From Rostratula benghalensis (Eukaryota; Chordata; Aves; Charadriiformes; Rostratulidae), in contig VXAI01000176.1 of the NCBI GenBank assembly GCA_013399305.1, positions 1,220,396 through 1,284,395 of the forward strand: a DNA stretch of 64,000 bases, read 5' to 3'. The number at the start of each line of letters is the position of its first letter. Position 1 is the stretch's first letter. Positions 22,761 through 58,558 of the stretch are shown here, piece by piece. The notes beneath the pieces were generated by a model. That model made no database searches. It was not told the origin of the DNA and saw only the letters and a list, made by a program, of their open reading frames with translations. A program made the position numbers and the translations under genes.

Positions 22761-25700
22761 GTGCAGAGTGGACCTAGCAAACTGCTTCCATGGTACTCAG
22801 CGCTGATCTGAGGTTCTGGGTGCCTGAACGGTGGGATGCTCACCACCTTGCAGGGTGCTCTTCTGGGTGGTTCCAGGACCGCTTATCTCAGGCGATGATT
22901 TTTCTTTTTTCCTCCAGTCATGCTCCCACTTGGGAAATGGGCATTTTCTGTGCTGCAAGGGGAGTGGGCACCTTGCTGGCCGGTGTGTCTCCCTGCAGTG
23001 GGGGGAATCATGCCCAGCACAGAGGGACGAGTTCAGTCCCACCAGCAGTAAATTGCTTGGAGCCTCAGCTCCAATCTGTGAGGAAGCTATATGTCTGCTT
23101 TTGGTGAAGGCTGCTTTCCCAGCCCTGGGACATGCTGTGCAGGGTGGCACCTCTGGCATGGAGACCTCATTCCTGAAGTACAAGGTTGGGTGTCAGCCTA
23201 TGTGGCTCGAATTTGCCAGGCCTTTGCATCTGCTTTTTGGCCAGGTGAAGTGGAAAGTGAATCTAAATGCTGGGTGAGGTGAGGGCTGTCCCCATCCTTG
23301 TAGTGAGGTGCTTTCAGCTTCTCATTGAATTTCACACTGAATGCATCCGTCCTAGTGCTGCAATTGCACACAGATGTAGATCTGGTTTAATTTCTTTATT
23401 TTATTCAGGCTTTGCTAAATGAGCTGGTAGCTGGCAGTGGGTGCCAGCACAGGGCACCCCCAACACCAGACCTCCTCCACCCCATGGAGCTGCCGTGTGC
23501 CGCCTGCCCGCTGCAAAAGCAGCTCTGAGTGTCAGTGGCTCATCCCACCGTGGATTTCAGTGGGGACCCGCAGCCCTGCAGGGGTGGGACCACTGCAGCA
23601 GCCATGCCCTTGTAGCCAGGACTAGGTTTTGGGACAAGGGTGGTCATGGCCCCTTCCCCAGCAGCCCTGATTCCAATCCAAGCAAATTCACCAATTCCCT
23701 CACTGGTGCATTTTGCTTTAGTGTTTAGACCCGAGGTTACAGAGGACCTACCACAGGGAGAAGGAGAGAGGAGAAAGCAGCTCTCCTTGATTTTAATCAG
23801 GGTTGAGGTTTAGCTGAAGTGAAAACAGATCAGGAGTGACAGTTTTGGAGCCTGCTGTCAGAGTATGAGTGTGGCGCAGCAGCGATCCACCCCCAGCCGC
23901 CGAGGGCCCTTGTCCTCCTCCTTGCTGGCCGAAGCCGGGGAGTACCACCACTGCTGAGCATGGGACAAGGGCCACGTAGCCCAGCTCCACTGCCAGCACA
24001 GCCGCCGGATGCCTTTGTCACATGCTGGCCCTGCATTCTCCTTCCTTGCAGTGCTTTCATCTGGGGGCAATGTCAGGCAGGACATGGCCTCATGGTAGCC
24101 ACTGAGCATGGGCTCACCCCCAGCCCTGTACAAATGCATGCTTGAGAAAGGAAGGATGGCATTAATGCTACACCCCAACTGATTCACTCTTTTCTGATCG
24201 AACAATGCCGGGTTGCTTCTCCAGTGCAGGGACACACCATAAGGATCTCTCTTCCCATCAGTCTCCCATTCCCAAAGAGCCTCTCTGGCTGGGGTGAAAG
24301 TCACGGGTTTAGGCTTGTGGAGAAATGGCAAAGGCAGAGCCCTGGATCTAGTCCTGAGCCTGCAGGAGCTGTGATTTATGCGGCCAGGCTGGTCATGCCT
24401 CCCCCGTTGGTCTTGCTTGGTCCCCACGTGTTTTCCCAAATGTGGGGGTTACTCGCAGAATGATGCTGTACCTAGGCTGTCCCTTATGTTCCCAGCCTTG
24501 GGGGGGAAAGAGGAAGACCTGCCTGTTCCTCCACCCCTGAATCAGAGGAGGCTAGGACCTGCCCCAGGTGCTTTAAAAAATTCAGTGGAATTAATGAGAG
24601 TATCTCCAAACCCTCGTCTTTCATCCTGCACAGCCTGGCATTGGGCTGCCATCTACTTTTTTTTTTTTTTTTTTCTTAATAGAGCAAATAATCAGCTAAA
24701 TCAGATAGGTTTTGTAGAGACTGAGCATGGTCAAAATAACATACTCCTTGCCCATCTTGGTCTGGCACCTCCTGTTCACTCCTGTTTGCTCTGAGTCTGT
24801 CTGTCTGTCTACTGGTGCCTGGACAGACCCCTCCAGGAATGCCCATGTGCTGTAAGCCTCATCCCTGTTTCCAGGGATTAGAGAGAGAAATGGAGATGGG
24901 ATGAGAAGAGGCAGTAGATTGCTTCACTCTCAGGATGAAGGGATTTGTGCACTGCCCCCAGATCAGTAGATTGAAAATGGAGGGAAATTATTGGGATGAT
25001 GCTGCCTGCAGGATTAAAGCCAGGGCAGCCAGCAGGCTCGGGTGGAGAGAAATGAGGGGAGTCGTGGACTGGGGGCTGGGGCACGCAGGGTTCCTGCTGC
25101 TCTGAGCTGTGAGGAGATGTTCCTGACTACATCCTCATCAGTTTTGGAGGATATACTAGAAAGAGGTGTCCGTGGGCCCAGCTATCCAGGGTGCCAGAAA
25201 GCGTGTGCAGCATGATGGACCAAGGTGGAGAGAAGGATTAGGGGACAGGAAGCCACATCCCTGGTGGCTGCATCAAGAAAGATAGTTGTGGTGGGGTTTG
25301 GTGCCTGCTCTGCAGGTGTTGCGGCTGTGCATGCAGCGGTGTAGAAACAGCATGGGCAAAAGTCTTGTGCTAGTTAAGTTCAATGAACCACCTCTTTTAG
25401 GTGAGGACCAAGACACCCTCTTGAGGTTATGTTTAAGGCTATGAACCCTCTGGCATGGCAGTGGCATAAATGTGCCCATACATTTCTGGTTTCCTGAGGC
25501 CTCAGAGGTGCTCTCCTCTTAGCGGCTCTCCCAGTTAACAGGATGCCAGGATTGTGCCTAGAGCTATTTGCAGAGCTGCTGAAGGACAAGCCACTCATCC
25601 TCCAAGGTCCACACAGCTCCTCAGGTCTCTCCTCCTTTATGAGCAGCTGGCATGGACCACGATAATCCTTTTTCGGGTGCCCATTGGCCTTCTCAAAAAT

Positions 25701-28700
25701 GACATATAAAAACTGGTGCATAGGGGACTGCTATCTGATTGTCTCATCTCTCAGTCCCTGAAGGGCTGTGTTTGCAGTGCTGGCTGTGCTGGCGACAAGA
25801 GAAGGGTCTTTTGGAGCTGATGCAGAGCCTGGCAGAACATCCCTGGGGCATCTGTCAAGGCACCTCCCCATGTGATGCAGCATCTCCTGGGCCCTGTTCC
25901 TTAGCCTCTGGCTAGGGAAAAAAAAAGGCTAAATTGAGTGCATCCCTGAAGTATGACTGACCCTGTGCATAGCACAATGTCAAGGTTATAAGTGCAGTTG
26001 TCCAACAGAAATGAACTTTATTTGCAAATACACAAATATTTGTAAGATTTAAACAATGATGACTGGCAGAATGGCATTGTCATTGGCAGCACATGACTGT
26101 GGGGAATCTCTTTTCCTGTGCCTGGCCTGTACTTTAAGTCCATCACTCAAGACCACTGACCTGTCTTCTACCCCACCCCTCTGTTCTAGAGAGCTTTGGT
26201 TCCTCCAGCCCTTACTTGTGGGCTATGTGTGCTGGCTCCAAGGATCTGGGGTTGCTTTCTGCTGCGTGGATCTCCAGTGAAGACCCACCTTGCAATTCTT
26301 CATTTCCTTCTGCAGATCCCGAACTTGCAGGTTGAGTTCTCTCTCCCACCCCTTTCTGGGTGGATGGGGAGCTCTTCCTTTGTTTCTGTGTGCTTAGTTG
26401 CACACAGCCAAGCTCAGTAGTTTGCCGTGCTAAACTGCGTCTTATTGTCTCCTCTCTGCTAAGCTCATTTTGGCTTCTTGCTCTGCTCTCCAGTATATTG
26501 GCTTCCCTGACTTGGGTAGTCACCTGAAAGTTTAACAGGAGTGCCACTGATAAATGTTTGGGGGAGTTTAGAGCATTTCCCAGCATCTTCAAATTGTTTT
26601 GTCTGCCCAGGCTTCCCTGTGTCTTTCAGGACAATGCCACGAAGGACAGTATGAATGGCCTCATTACTGCCTCAGCACTACCTGTTAGGGCATTTCCCTG
26701 CTCTGTGAAGGCTCATCCCAGGAGGTGTTTCTTGCCAGTGTTTGCAGAAATGCTGGATGAGCTGCCCCAGCTCCCGTCACGTCACACGTTTCCCCATTCT
26801 CCAGAGGCTCGGTCTAGCTGCCTTCTGTGACACTGCTAGTGGTGTTTCTTGTGTTTCACTACATATTCAGGGGTGCAGATGTGGAATGTGGCACTGAAGT
26901 ACAGCACCTGGCCTCAGCAGTGCCATTTCAGCTAATTCGTGAAAGCTCTGGGATTATTATTTTTTTTTTTCCTGCCTCTTGGTTGCTGCAGTAAAATCCA
27001 CCCTGCTCTGCAGTACTGCACCCTCTGCAGCAGGGTCCAGGCTGGGGTTGCAATGCAGTGCTGCCAGCTCTGCCTTCCTGAAGCAGCCAGGGCACTTGTG
27101 CTGAGCAGAGACCGAGTCAATACCTGCTGGTCTGTAAGCAGCTCCTCTGGGACCCTTGCTCCCAGCCTTTCCAAAAGGTTGGATTTGGCATGGAGGCACA
27201 GCCAGTATTTCAGGGAAAAACTTCATGGGTCATTTTTTCCTGTTCCTTAGTCTGCTGACAGATGGAAAATCTATGAAAGAGGAGACTGAGCAGCCTTCCT
27301 TATCCCAGGAAATGCTATTTTCTCAGAGCACAGTGTCTTCAGTCCACCCAGCAATTACTAAAGGTTCACGGACATCTGAGGATGCTCTTGATCACTGAGT
27401 TGTAATGGACCCAGCTGAGTACTGCAAAGAGCATTGGCTCTCATCACCTCATGGGGCAAAATTTCTGATGTACTTAAGCAATCTGACATTCACTGAAATT
27501 ACTATTTTTTTTTGTCAGATTGTTCCAAGAGTAACTAAGAGGGTGAATTGGAAGTGGCTGAATAAAAGTGTGTTGTTCCCACCTACCTGCTCACCCTTGC
27601 CTTCCAAAAGCAGCTTTAACTCACTACAAAGCTAAACAAATTCTATGAAGACCCATTATTATTTCAAGCGGGGTTATCTTACCTTGTTGAGGTGGTGGTT
27701 TAACACATGCAGCTCACTGGTTTTGTTCAGAGTGCCACAATCAATGAGCCCCTGTGCCAGCCCAGACAGGGTTTTCTGAGTTGCACAAGGGCATCTAATA
27801 GCCTGCTCCCACTAAACTGAATTTCTCCCACTGTCGTGTGTCCAGCCTCTGCTTGCAACACAGCAGTAGCTCATGTGAATGAGTGGACATTCTGCATCCT
27901 CTAGATCTCTGTAGAGCCATATCTCAGGTACAGCTTTGTATATTTCCCCTAAATCTGGTAATTAGCATAAGCCTCCAGGTTTTCTGTCTTCTGCAGATGT
28001 ATCAGGGCAAGAGGGAGGTGCAATCATCCTGCTGGCCTGTCGCATGGGATGAAATTATTACATGCAAGGCCTTCATCCTGGGGTGATCAGTAGGGAAAAG
28101 CTGCAGCTTTGCTCTCTAGCCTTCACACAAAAGATCGCTTATTGCACCACCATTGTGACAAAGCCAGTTGTTCTCCTCAGACCGGCCTTGCCTTAGAGAC
28201 AGTGGAGACTAACACCATCTGACATGTGGGGTCTGATTCTGATTTCACACATGAATGCACCTCCATGCAAGAGCCGTGCTGGGGTTGGACTTCTGTGGGT
28301 GGTTGCTGCTGGTCTTAGTTAACTGTTGAGGTGCAGTAGGCTGCAATGAACCACATGGAGCTCAGCAGATGATCAGGACTTCCTACTGAACATCCCTCCC
28401 TGGGTTTGCAGTGTCCACAGACTGAAACCAGGGGTTTGTTCTACTCTTTGTTGTAAAGACTTGCCAGTTTTCCTCACCCTCTGGGATGGGTCTGTGCTAG
28501 GAGTATATGATGCTGCATTTCTATTCCTCTTGGTTTATCAATCAGGTCAGAAATCACTCTGAAATGCATGAAACCTCTCTGAAAACCTGCAAATCTAAGG
28601 TGGGTTCAGCAGAGGAAAATGAGGTTGATGCAGTCAACATCCAAAGCAGGATGCACAGCCTGATATCAGCTTGTGGGTGTACCAGATGAAGTAGTAAAGT

Positions 28701-31700
28701 AGGAAAGCAGTAGAGAATTTTCTAGATGAGAGAGCAGGTCTAGCACAGATTTGGGCTGGTCTGAGAGCAGTGGTGTGCATTTGGCCTGGATGTGGCTGAG
28801 TCCACCATGGTGTGACAGGATTGGAGGTATGGACCTTTGTATGCAAGGCTCCTGAACTCTGGCTAATACCAGTATCTAGAGCCTCTCTGGAGGGCCACCC
28901 AGTGTAAAAAACCAACTCTGCTCTCTAGAGGGCAAAGGATCTGGGGAGAAAGTCATGCTGACATGAAGGTAGTAGGAAATGATTGTCTAGAAATAAAGAA
29001 GAGCTCACAAGAGTTGCAGTCAGCCAAGAGATTGAATGGGAAAAGCAGAAGTTAGAAGACCACTTGAAGCATGGAGGTAGCAAATGAGACAGCAGGAGAG
29101 GTCGCTCTGATGGTCCTGGCACTGAATATGTGGGCAGAGGAGCCAGCAAAGCATGGAGGGGAAGGGAGGGAGAAGAGAATCCAGATGCAAATCCAGCAAT
29201 TTGCACCCCTGCAATAGTAATTGGGGTAACAGGCAAAGAGGTGAGCAAGACTGGAAGAGTCCTCTAGCACACACAGGCAAGGAGGGGAAGGCAGGTTATA
29301 ATTGGTCATCAGCAGCCATTGAGTGACATCCTGGACCATGAGTGGACACACCTCATCCAGATGAGAGCAGGGAAATAGGAGCAGGTGACCAAGAATGAAA
29401 CCTCCAGAGAAGCCTGTTGTGAGGGCAAGAGCAGGGATTTTTGTCTCCCATAGCTCTTGGAAAGATCAAGGGCAGGTGACAACCAGGGATGTACTACTGA
29501 CTGATGTACCAAGGAAGCATAGAGGCATCTCTTTTTTTTTCTCTTTTTTGTTCAATATTTCTAAAAAAAATTCCATTGGAACTGGAGAGTGAGCAGAGGA
29601 AAGGACAACCAAAACGACTGTGGGAAAAGGCAGCAACTGGAAATGCAGCTTTATTGCAAAACAGCATTTTGTGTCACTCATGTAAATGGTGCGAACTGTC
29701 CTCTCACAGCTTCATCTTCTGACAGCTGAAGGCTGACAGTGGCTGATGTGTTTCTGTTCAGAGCCTGAGTTTAAGCGAATGCTTGACTTCGTTTTTAACT
29801 CCTTGTGTATTCAGCCTAATCCTGACCTGGCCAGACTGCGTTCTCATCATAATCCTGAGCTGGCTGCATTGCGGTGTTTCCCAGCTGCTAAAATGCAATG
29901 CTGAAAATCACAGGATTAGGTCTTAATGGCAGGATCAATCTGCCAGGGGATGAGTGGGGAGAAATCTCTTGCTTACGCATGTGGACAGGCAGTGCTCCTT
30001 GGGAAAGCAAGCTAGAAAGCATATCATGTCAGAAAAGCAGCTTCTTTCCTGGCTTCCCCTGCTTTTCTCTACATTTAGAATATCTTTCAGTTTCCAAGGG
30101 TCAGAAAACACTGGCCTGAGTTTTGTGAAGGGGATATTGAAAGGTTAGAGGTGTTTAAACATCTCCCTCGAAGTGGAACGTGATGTCCTCAGTGATGGAC
30201 TTTCTGGCCAAAATGTTAATCTACAACATGAAAGTCTGCCAACCACTTTAGAAATCCGGGCTGTGCTATAATGTATTGTGGTGTGTTGAAGCACTCTGAA
30301 GCTTTGTGGTCTTCTTTAACACCTGGCTTCCCGGTGGTGAGGGCCCCAAAACAGAAAAGAGCCTGGGAAGCATGTCAGATGTTTTTCAGGGTGGCATTGC
30401 CACTGAGCAACAACCAAGATGCTGCAAGGTGGAGTTTCAGGGGTGGTCCTCCAGGCAGGTGGCACAGCATCCCCATACAGACTGGCATCCTGGCTACCCT
30501 GCTCTTTATTTGCACAGGTTGGCAAGGACTCCAAGGTGTTTTGGAGCTTACCAACCTGCACTGACCAAACCAGTCAAGAACATGTGATTTTCTGGAAGCT
30601 GTGTGATGGATGAGGGGGTTAACAGATACTTTCTTCACAGGTAGTGCCTGTAAACTTTCCATCCAAACTTCTCAGTGAATGGGTGGGTTGTGGGATGGTT
30701 TTGCACTGATATGCCTTCTTTGTTTGTTTTCAGATAGGTTGAACAAAACAGTGGTGTCCCCCAAAACAAATACCTAGTTAGAGATGTGAAATTTGATATC
30801 TGTAGTGCTGATGAGAATATTCCATCACAAGATTGACAAAAGAAACTCTGCCTCGTGTGTCTATCTTCTGGCAGGATCATCTCTCCCAGAGGCAACAGGC
30901 TTAATTTAGCGCAGATGAGAGAGACCCTCCCTCCGGAGTTGAGGTCAGCGAGCAGTAGCCATGCTAGCACCAAAGGAAGAGGAACAGTTTTGTGATGGAG
31001 CTCCTTTGTGAATGCCTGAACCACCTCCTCCAAAAGGCTGCTGCTGCTGCTGCCATGTCCCAGGGTGGCAGTGGCTGTCTTGCAACAGCTGCCCCCAGTA
31101 TGGCAGCAGATGCCTTGGCTCTCCGCCGGGCATTTGCAGAGGAGGCATGGGCAGCTTTTTCTGGAGCTGCACCACAGGACCCACTCGCACGTGGCTAACG
31201 TGCCTGGGGAGGCCAAGTGGATGCATAAGAGGAGGAAAAGGAGGAGGAGGAGGCATCAGCAAGCACAAAGCCAGTGATGTCTCCCAGCCCCTGCAGGGAT
31301 ACCATCTCTGCCTGATCTCAGCAGAACCCCTGCTATCACTTGTCCAGAGAGGATTGCAAGGGATCCCAGGATCCACTTCTCCGGCTTTCATTTGGAAACC
31401 AAAGGAGAAATAATTCCAGCCTAGAGTTTGGTCTCCCTCACGTTATTCTGCTTCATGTGCCATCTCCCATCTGGGAGATGATAATTAAATTAATTTAGTA
31501 CACAGTGTTCAGAATTCCCTTAACTAGAAAATTTTGCTCAAATTTTAGGAGAGTGCCAATGTTTGTGAGGTATCAGCAGGCATAAAAGCAAGAACACCAG
31601 CTTAGGCAATCACTCCAACCTCTGAAAAGTGGAAAGGAATAAAATCAGAGTATGTAAGTCTGTGTGTGGGGAACAGGAGTCTTTCTGCCATTCTGGGTTT

Positions 31701-32640
31701 CCATCTTCCTCTTCTCCTCAGTCCCTGGTGCCTAAGCTGCTTTTTCAGACATGGGGAATTCCTGATATATTAAGGAATTTTCCAAGAATTTAATAAATTT
31801 AATCTCAAAACAAAGGGAGAGGGAAGAACCAAATTGCTCTGAGTACTGACGAGGCCTCCTCTAAGCATTCTCCCAGAAGGCAGTTGTGTTTAAAAGGTCT
31901 ATTTACTCTGCAACAGGATCATCCTTTAGAAAGATCTTACCTGGCTATTTTGGGGCAGATCAGCACTAAGCACTGTGCTCCCCACCCTGCAGACCTCCCC
32001 TCACTGCGGTGCAAAGACATTTGGCTGCTCACTGCTATGGCCATGCAGGGGAGGATGCTGCTCTGATCCTCTGCCTGCCCAGGCATGGTGCTTCTCAGCC
32101 TCACTTGACTTGCTGTACAACTTCCATTTCATGACCAAACTCAACACTTTTGTCTACTAATGCTGCACCTTTGACATCAGTGGGGCTGGACCTTCTTTGC
32201 ACTGGGTTGGAGTTGGGGTCTGTATCTACTCTATCCTTTGGACAGGATCTAATGGTATCCTCAGGGTTTTCAAGTAGATGCACAAAGAAGCCATTTTAAA
32301 ACTGCTGTGAATTAGGAAGAATACAACGATGAAGAGGAAGGGTTTCTCTTCAGGCAGGGAATGCTTCAGAGTGACGTTTGGGGGATAATTTTCCCAGCCT
32401 TTTGTCCGTGAAGAATGAGGGCTGTGGAAGGAGGCACACAACCAGGGTAAATGCCTCAGATCTATTGTTCCCATCGTTTCCATTGAGCTTATGAACCCCC
32501 ATATAAAGGACTTACCTTTCACTAGTATGATTAAGAAAAGGCCAATGTAGCTTTCCTGCTCACTGGAGCATGAAGCGTGTTTAATTTAATAATGCTGATA
32601 AATCTTAAAGCCAGGAGCATTTGGCTAACACATGACCCAC
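22760..32640. other. Intronic sequence without recognised gene
   Basis: No recognised exon, RNA gene or transposon was seen. A T homopolymer lies at 24657-24674. Positions 28900-29500 are purine-rich on the plus strand, which opens several overlapping minus-strand frames without protein features. CTG and GGA triplet clusters lie near 31037-31050 and 31230-31252. Confidence 0.4.
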
Positions 32641-32752
32641 TTTTTCAATCAATTGGAAACATTTACGTAACAGCCTGATGCAGGGTTCCTCCTGTGAGGG
32701 ATGTGGAGCAGGGGATAGCAGACACCGCTACTATAAGCACTTCCACTGTAGG

Positions 32753-32797
32753 GCATTTGGTAAAAGCAAAATGGCGAATTTGGACAATCCTTACTGG
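32753..32797 (+). other. Candidate alternative first coding exon of PCBP3
   Basis: An ATG at 32771 in strong initiation context (A at -3, G at +4) opens nine codons, MANLDNPYW. They end exactly at a consensus donor GTGAGT (32798) in phase 0. Splicing to the exon at 35718 gives an uninterrupted MANLDNPYW-EE-MDAK reading into the conserved PCBP3 N-terminus. The left edge is uncertain. Acceptor-like AGs end at 32752 (after a short pyrimidine tract) and at 32682, or the exon could start at its own transcription start. It is the nearest phase-compatible candidate upstream exon to KH1. Support is signal-based only. Confidence 0.35.
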
Positions 32798-33179
32798 GTG
32801 AGTTGTGACCCACCTCACCACGACTGCCAGCTCTCCTGCTGCTGCGAGGATGTGCCTGAGTTTAAAACACCTCAGCTGCCCAGCTGGTCTTTGGGGTCCA
32901 TCACCCTGATGGTAAAGCCTACACTGCTCCAGGGTCCCACACTCGCCTGCCAGTGGGGCTGGCACCATGGGCTGTAGTTGCCCAGGTCCCTGCAGTTGGG
33001 CAGCTTGCAAAAGAAAGCCCTCAGAGAGGTGTATGGGGCAGGATGGCTTTCGAACTCTGCCTCTACAAGTCATGAAAGCCACTGCCCAAGGATGCATCTT
33101 GACCATCAATTGTAAGCAGCCTCTACCTTCCTCTGGCTCCACTGTTACAGGATAATCATCAGCCAGGAATGGGAGCTGC

Positions 33180-34540
33180 ACCTCTGCACTGCATGCACCA
33201 GTCCCATGGGTGGCTGCAGTGGTGTCACGGCTTTGTTTCTTTACTCAAAGCAGGGCTAGAATCCTGGGGTTGGCTGTCCCTCGGTGCGATGTGGGCAGCT
33301 TTTCTGTGCAGGCACTTTAACTCCTGGAACATCAAGAGCATGATGTTGCTCCTCCATAAATCAGCATGTTCATCCTTTTCAGCCTCGTTTCCCATGCACA
33401 GAAATCAGGACAAGGTTAACCAGTACAACCAGTTATTTGTGTTCCATTCTTGGAACAGCAGTGAGCTTCATCTTGAAAGAGAAAGTTTCTGACCTTGCAC
33501 ATTGTGCTATCACGTGTCAGCCCATTCCATTACTCTGGGCCCTAAGGTTGTCACCTTCCTCTGAAATATTGTCCTCCTCCCCACCGTTAACAGTACCCTA
33601 TGGCTTGGCATCTCCAACACATTTGATTTATGATCCTTCTTGTGAGATTTTGCTTTTTTTATCAGTTGTAACACCCAGTGGCCTCAAATCAGCATCTACA
33701 AGTACGTTATAAACAACCTCATTCCCAGTGAGCTGGTGTCCTGTTATCAAAATGGGAGCATCATCTCCCTGCTAACCACATGGGGTTTATCTATTCTGAG
33801 TTTCATAATAGCTTCATGGAAGAGGTTTTACATCAAACACATCTCCCAGCCACGATTTGTGCATTGCTGCATGTTTTTTTCCCACAACTGCCATTTCGCA
33901 TTAAAATAGTACTTGGGAACTGTTTTAGCCATAATTTTTTGGTCACATAGTAAGCAAAAGAAAACTCCAGATGCTCGTGAGCAGGATGAAAATGTCCCAT
34001 CTGATATATTCTGAGGGATTAAATAAGGTGGGGGGAAATTGCTGCAAATCTCACAGCATTGCACATAGAAGGATTCTGGTGTCTCCCTGAGACAGGACAG
34101 GTCTCCCCAAAGGTAGGCTGCAGAGACATTTCAAATGCCCAGTCCTTGCACAGAGATGCTACTAAGGAGACGTCAGGACATGAAAACCAAGCATTTGCTG
34201 CTGTTCTGGTGTGGGTTTGGGGTTTTTGGTGTGGTTTTTTTTTTTTCCCCTGTGGCTTCAAAACAATAGTGGTGGTTTTGCCTCTAGAGGGCGGAGGAGG
34301 AGAGAGATTGGGAAGCAAAAGAAACGTGACAGAACTGGGAAAACCCACAGAGGTTTTGTTAGATAACTGCAAAGGGCAAGTGACTGGAAATCGTGTGGTC
34401 CTGAGACGCAGTGCCCAGCTAGGGTGCTCACAGGGCAGGATGAAAACACGTATGTGTAGCAATCGGGACACCAGCTCCATCCTTCCCACCCTATGTTCCT
34501 GGGGTCAGATGGGTATTTATTGGTTATTGAAAAACTGGAT
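33180..34540. other. Intronic sequence without recognised gene
   Basis: Nothing coding was recognised. The interval is moderately AT-rich in its second half and leads into the CR1 block at 34551. Confidence 0.4.
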
Positions 34541-34550
34541 TTCGATTTTC

Positions 34551-34636
34551 GCCCCTCACTAAAAGAAGGGCATTGAAGTCGTTGGAGCCTATCCAGAGGA
34601 GAGCTACCAAGCTGGTGAAGGGGTCTAGAGAACAAG
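34551..34636 (+). mobile_element. CR1 LINE fragment A (truncated both ends)
   Basis: This 86-base segment is a diverged second copy of CR1 sequence that also occurs at 34798-34880 in the adjoining fragment, with shared ATCCAGA and GGTCTAGAGAACAAG blocks. In CR1 it corresponds to the C-terminal part of ORF2. It stops abruptly at GAACAAG and is followed within a few bases by sequence from an earlier CR1 position, so it is a separate piece and not part of one collinear insertion. Confidence 0.75.
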
Positions 34637-34639
34637 TTG

Positions 34640-35287
34640 GCTTAACATGAGCCACCAGTGTGCCCAGGTGGTCAAGAAGGTCAAGAGCATCATGGTTTGT
34701 ATCAGGAATAGCGTGGCCAGCAGGAGCAGGGAAGTGATTGCACCTCTGTACTCAGCACTGGTGAGGCTTTACCTTGAGTACTGTGTTCAGTTCTGGGCTC
34801 CTCACTACAAGAAGGATGTTGAAGTGCTGGAGCATATCCAGAAGAGAGCTACTAAGCTCGTGAGTGGTCTAGAGAACAAGTCATATGAGGAGAGGCTGAG
34901 GGCACTGGGCATGTTTAGTCTGGAGGAGGCTGAGGGGAGCCCTCATTGCCCTCTACAACTACCTGGAAGAGCTTGTTGAGAAGTGGGTGTTGGTGTCTTC
35001 TCCCAAGTGAATAATGACAGGACCACAGGAAATAGTCTGAAGATGCATCAGGGGAGGTTTAGATTAGATATTAGGAAGAATTACTTTGCTGAGAGGGTGT
35101 TCAGGCACTGGAACAGCCTGCCCAGGGAGGTGGTGAAGTCACCATCCCTGGAGGTATTTAAGAAATGTGTAGACATGCACTTCAGGGCATGCTCTAGTGC
35201 CTGAGATTGTAGGGAGTTCTTGTGTGTGTATGGTTGGACTCAATGTTCTCAGAGGTTCTTTCCAACCATGATAATTCTGTGATTCTG
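34640..35287 (+). mobile_element. CR1 LINE 3' fragment B with ORF2 C-terminal remnant
   Basis: The segment contains the end of CR1 ORF2 and the 3' untranslated region. Its translation shows CR1 reverse-transcriptase C-terminal blocks such as [19 protein letters not shown] and [19 protein letters not shown]. The frame then breaks near 34930 and resumes with [16 protein letters not shown] and [20 protein letters not shown]. The element ends in the ATTCTGTG-type octamer repeat, the usual CR1 terminus. Frameshifts and 5' truncation make it non-functional. It lies about 430 bases upstream of the first conserved PCBP3 exon. Confidence 0.93.
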
Positions 35288-35723
35288 AAATTTTGGTTGG
35301 GTGCTCTGCCGACTCCCTGCTTCTGCATCCATGCACTCAGCTGGGCACAGCTGCTTTTCAGCTCAGGCAGGTGGGGGCTGGCCATCTGGCTCTGCCTCCT
35401 TGGATACTTGAGTTTTTGATGCCACAGTGGCTTTTGCATGAATCTGATGGCAAAGCCACAGCAGAGCTGTGGGCTGTTCCCCCGTATGCATCCAGCATGT
35501 TCCCTGCAACCAGCCTAATCTGTGCACCCTAGGAGACTCAGCCCGTGACAGTTTTCTGTAGCTCCTCCAGCCATGGATTTCTCATGTCACATCACAAAAC
35601 GTGCTTGTTTTGAGAGAAAACCTTTCACCTCTCTGTCCCCTGGTGATACGGCTGTGGTGCTGTCTTCTCCCGTGCCAGGGCTACCCTCCCAGCTAACGTA
35701 CTTCTCCCATCCCCCAGGAGGAA

Positions 35724-57856
<22,133 letters not shown>

Positions 57857-58534
57857 TTTCCACCCACCATCCTCCACTCCGCACCACCTGACCCTCTCCA
57901 GCCACCGGCACTCCACCCAGCCTGTACTGCCTGTACATTTACTGTCTTCCCTTTGCCCTCACAGATACTCTTTTTCTTTAGTAACAAATAGATATGTATA
58001 TATAAATACTCATACATATACACACACTGGAATGTTTCTTTATGAGCTCCTTACTGTGCTCCCAAGGCTGTTCCCAAACTCTTCGGTTATAGTCCTTATT
58101 TTCAGCGTATGGTGTTCATCTTCTCCTTTTTGCAGGGTGGGGTGGGGGGAGTTGCGTTTTTTCCCACTGGCAAGACTTCAGAAGATGATGGGGCCTCTAG
58201 TGTCAGTCTAGCATAGGTACTTAACACATTTGAGTTGACGCTGGGGGTACTTGCTGTAGCCTATGGATGTGTGACACCAATCCAGAGCTGTGCGCGCTTC
58301 AGAGTACTTACTTTTCTCCCTCTTCTTCCTTTGTTCACTTTGCTTGTCGTGGCTCATCTTTGCGACTTTGCATCACCGCCCTCAGGGTAAGGCTTAGGTT
58401 CCACCCCATGTTATTTACGCAGCAGAACGTGCAGGAGCCCAGCTAACGTGCACATGTAGGTTTACCCACAGACTTTTCCCTTTGCAGCGTGTCAGGGTCC
58501 AGACAAACCATTTTCCATGCTAAATGAAGGGAAT

Positions 58535-58558
58535 CACACACACCCACACACACACACA
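58535..58558 (+). repeat. CA microsatellite in 3' UTR
   Basis: An interrupted CA dinucleotide run lies inside the presumed PCBP3 3' UTR. Confidence 0.8.

Noticed and set aside
28925..29351. Minus-strand frames rich in Cys, Leu and Ser that look membrane-like
   Set aside because: Three frames overlap, and hydrophobicity follows from the purine-rich plus strand. No retroviral or transposon motif could be recognised.
32678..32977. 99-codon Cys-rich plus-strand frame read as a whole gene
   Set aside because: The cysteine spacing fits no zinc-finger family I know, and the frame runs through a consensus donor at 32798. Only the part up to the donor is kept, as a candidate exon.
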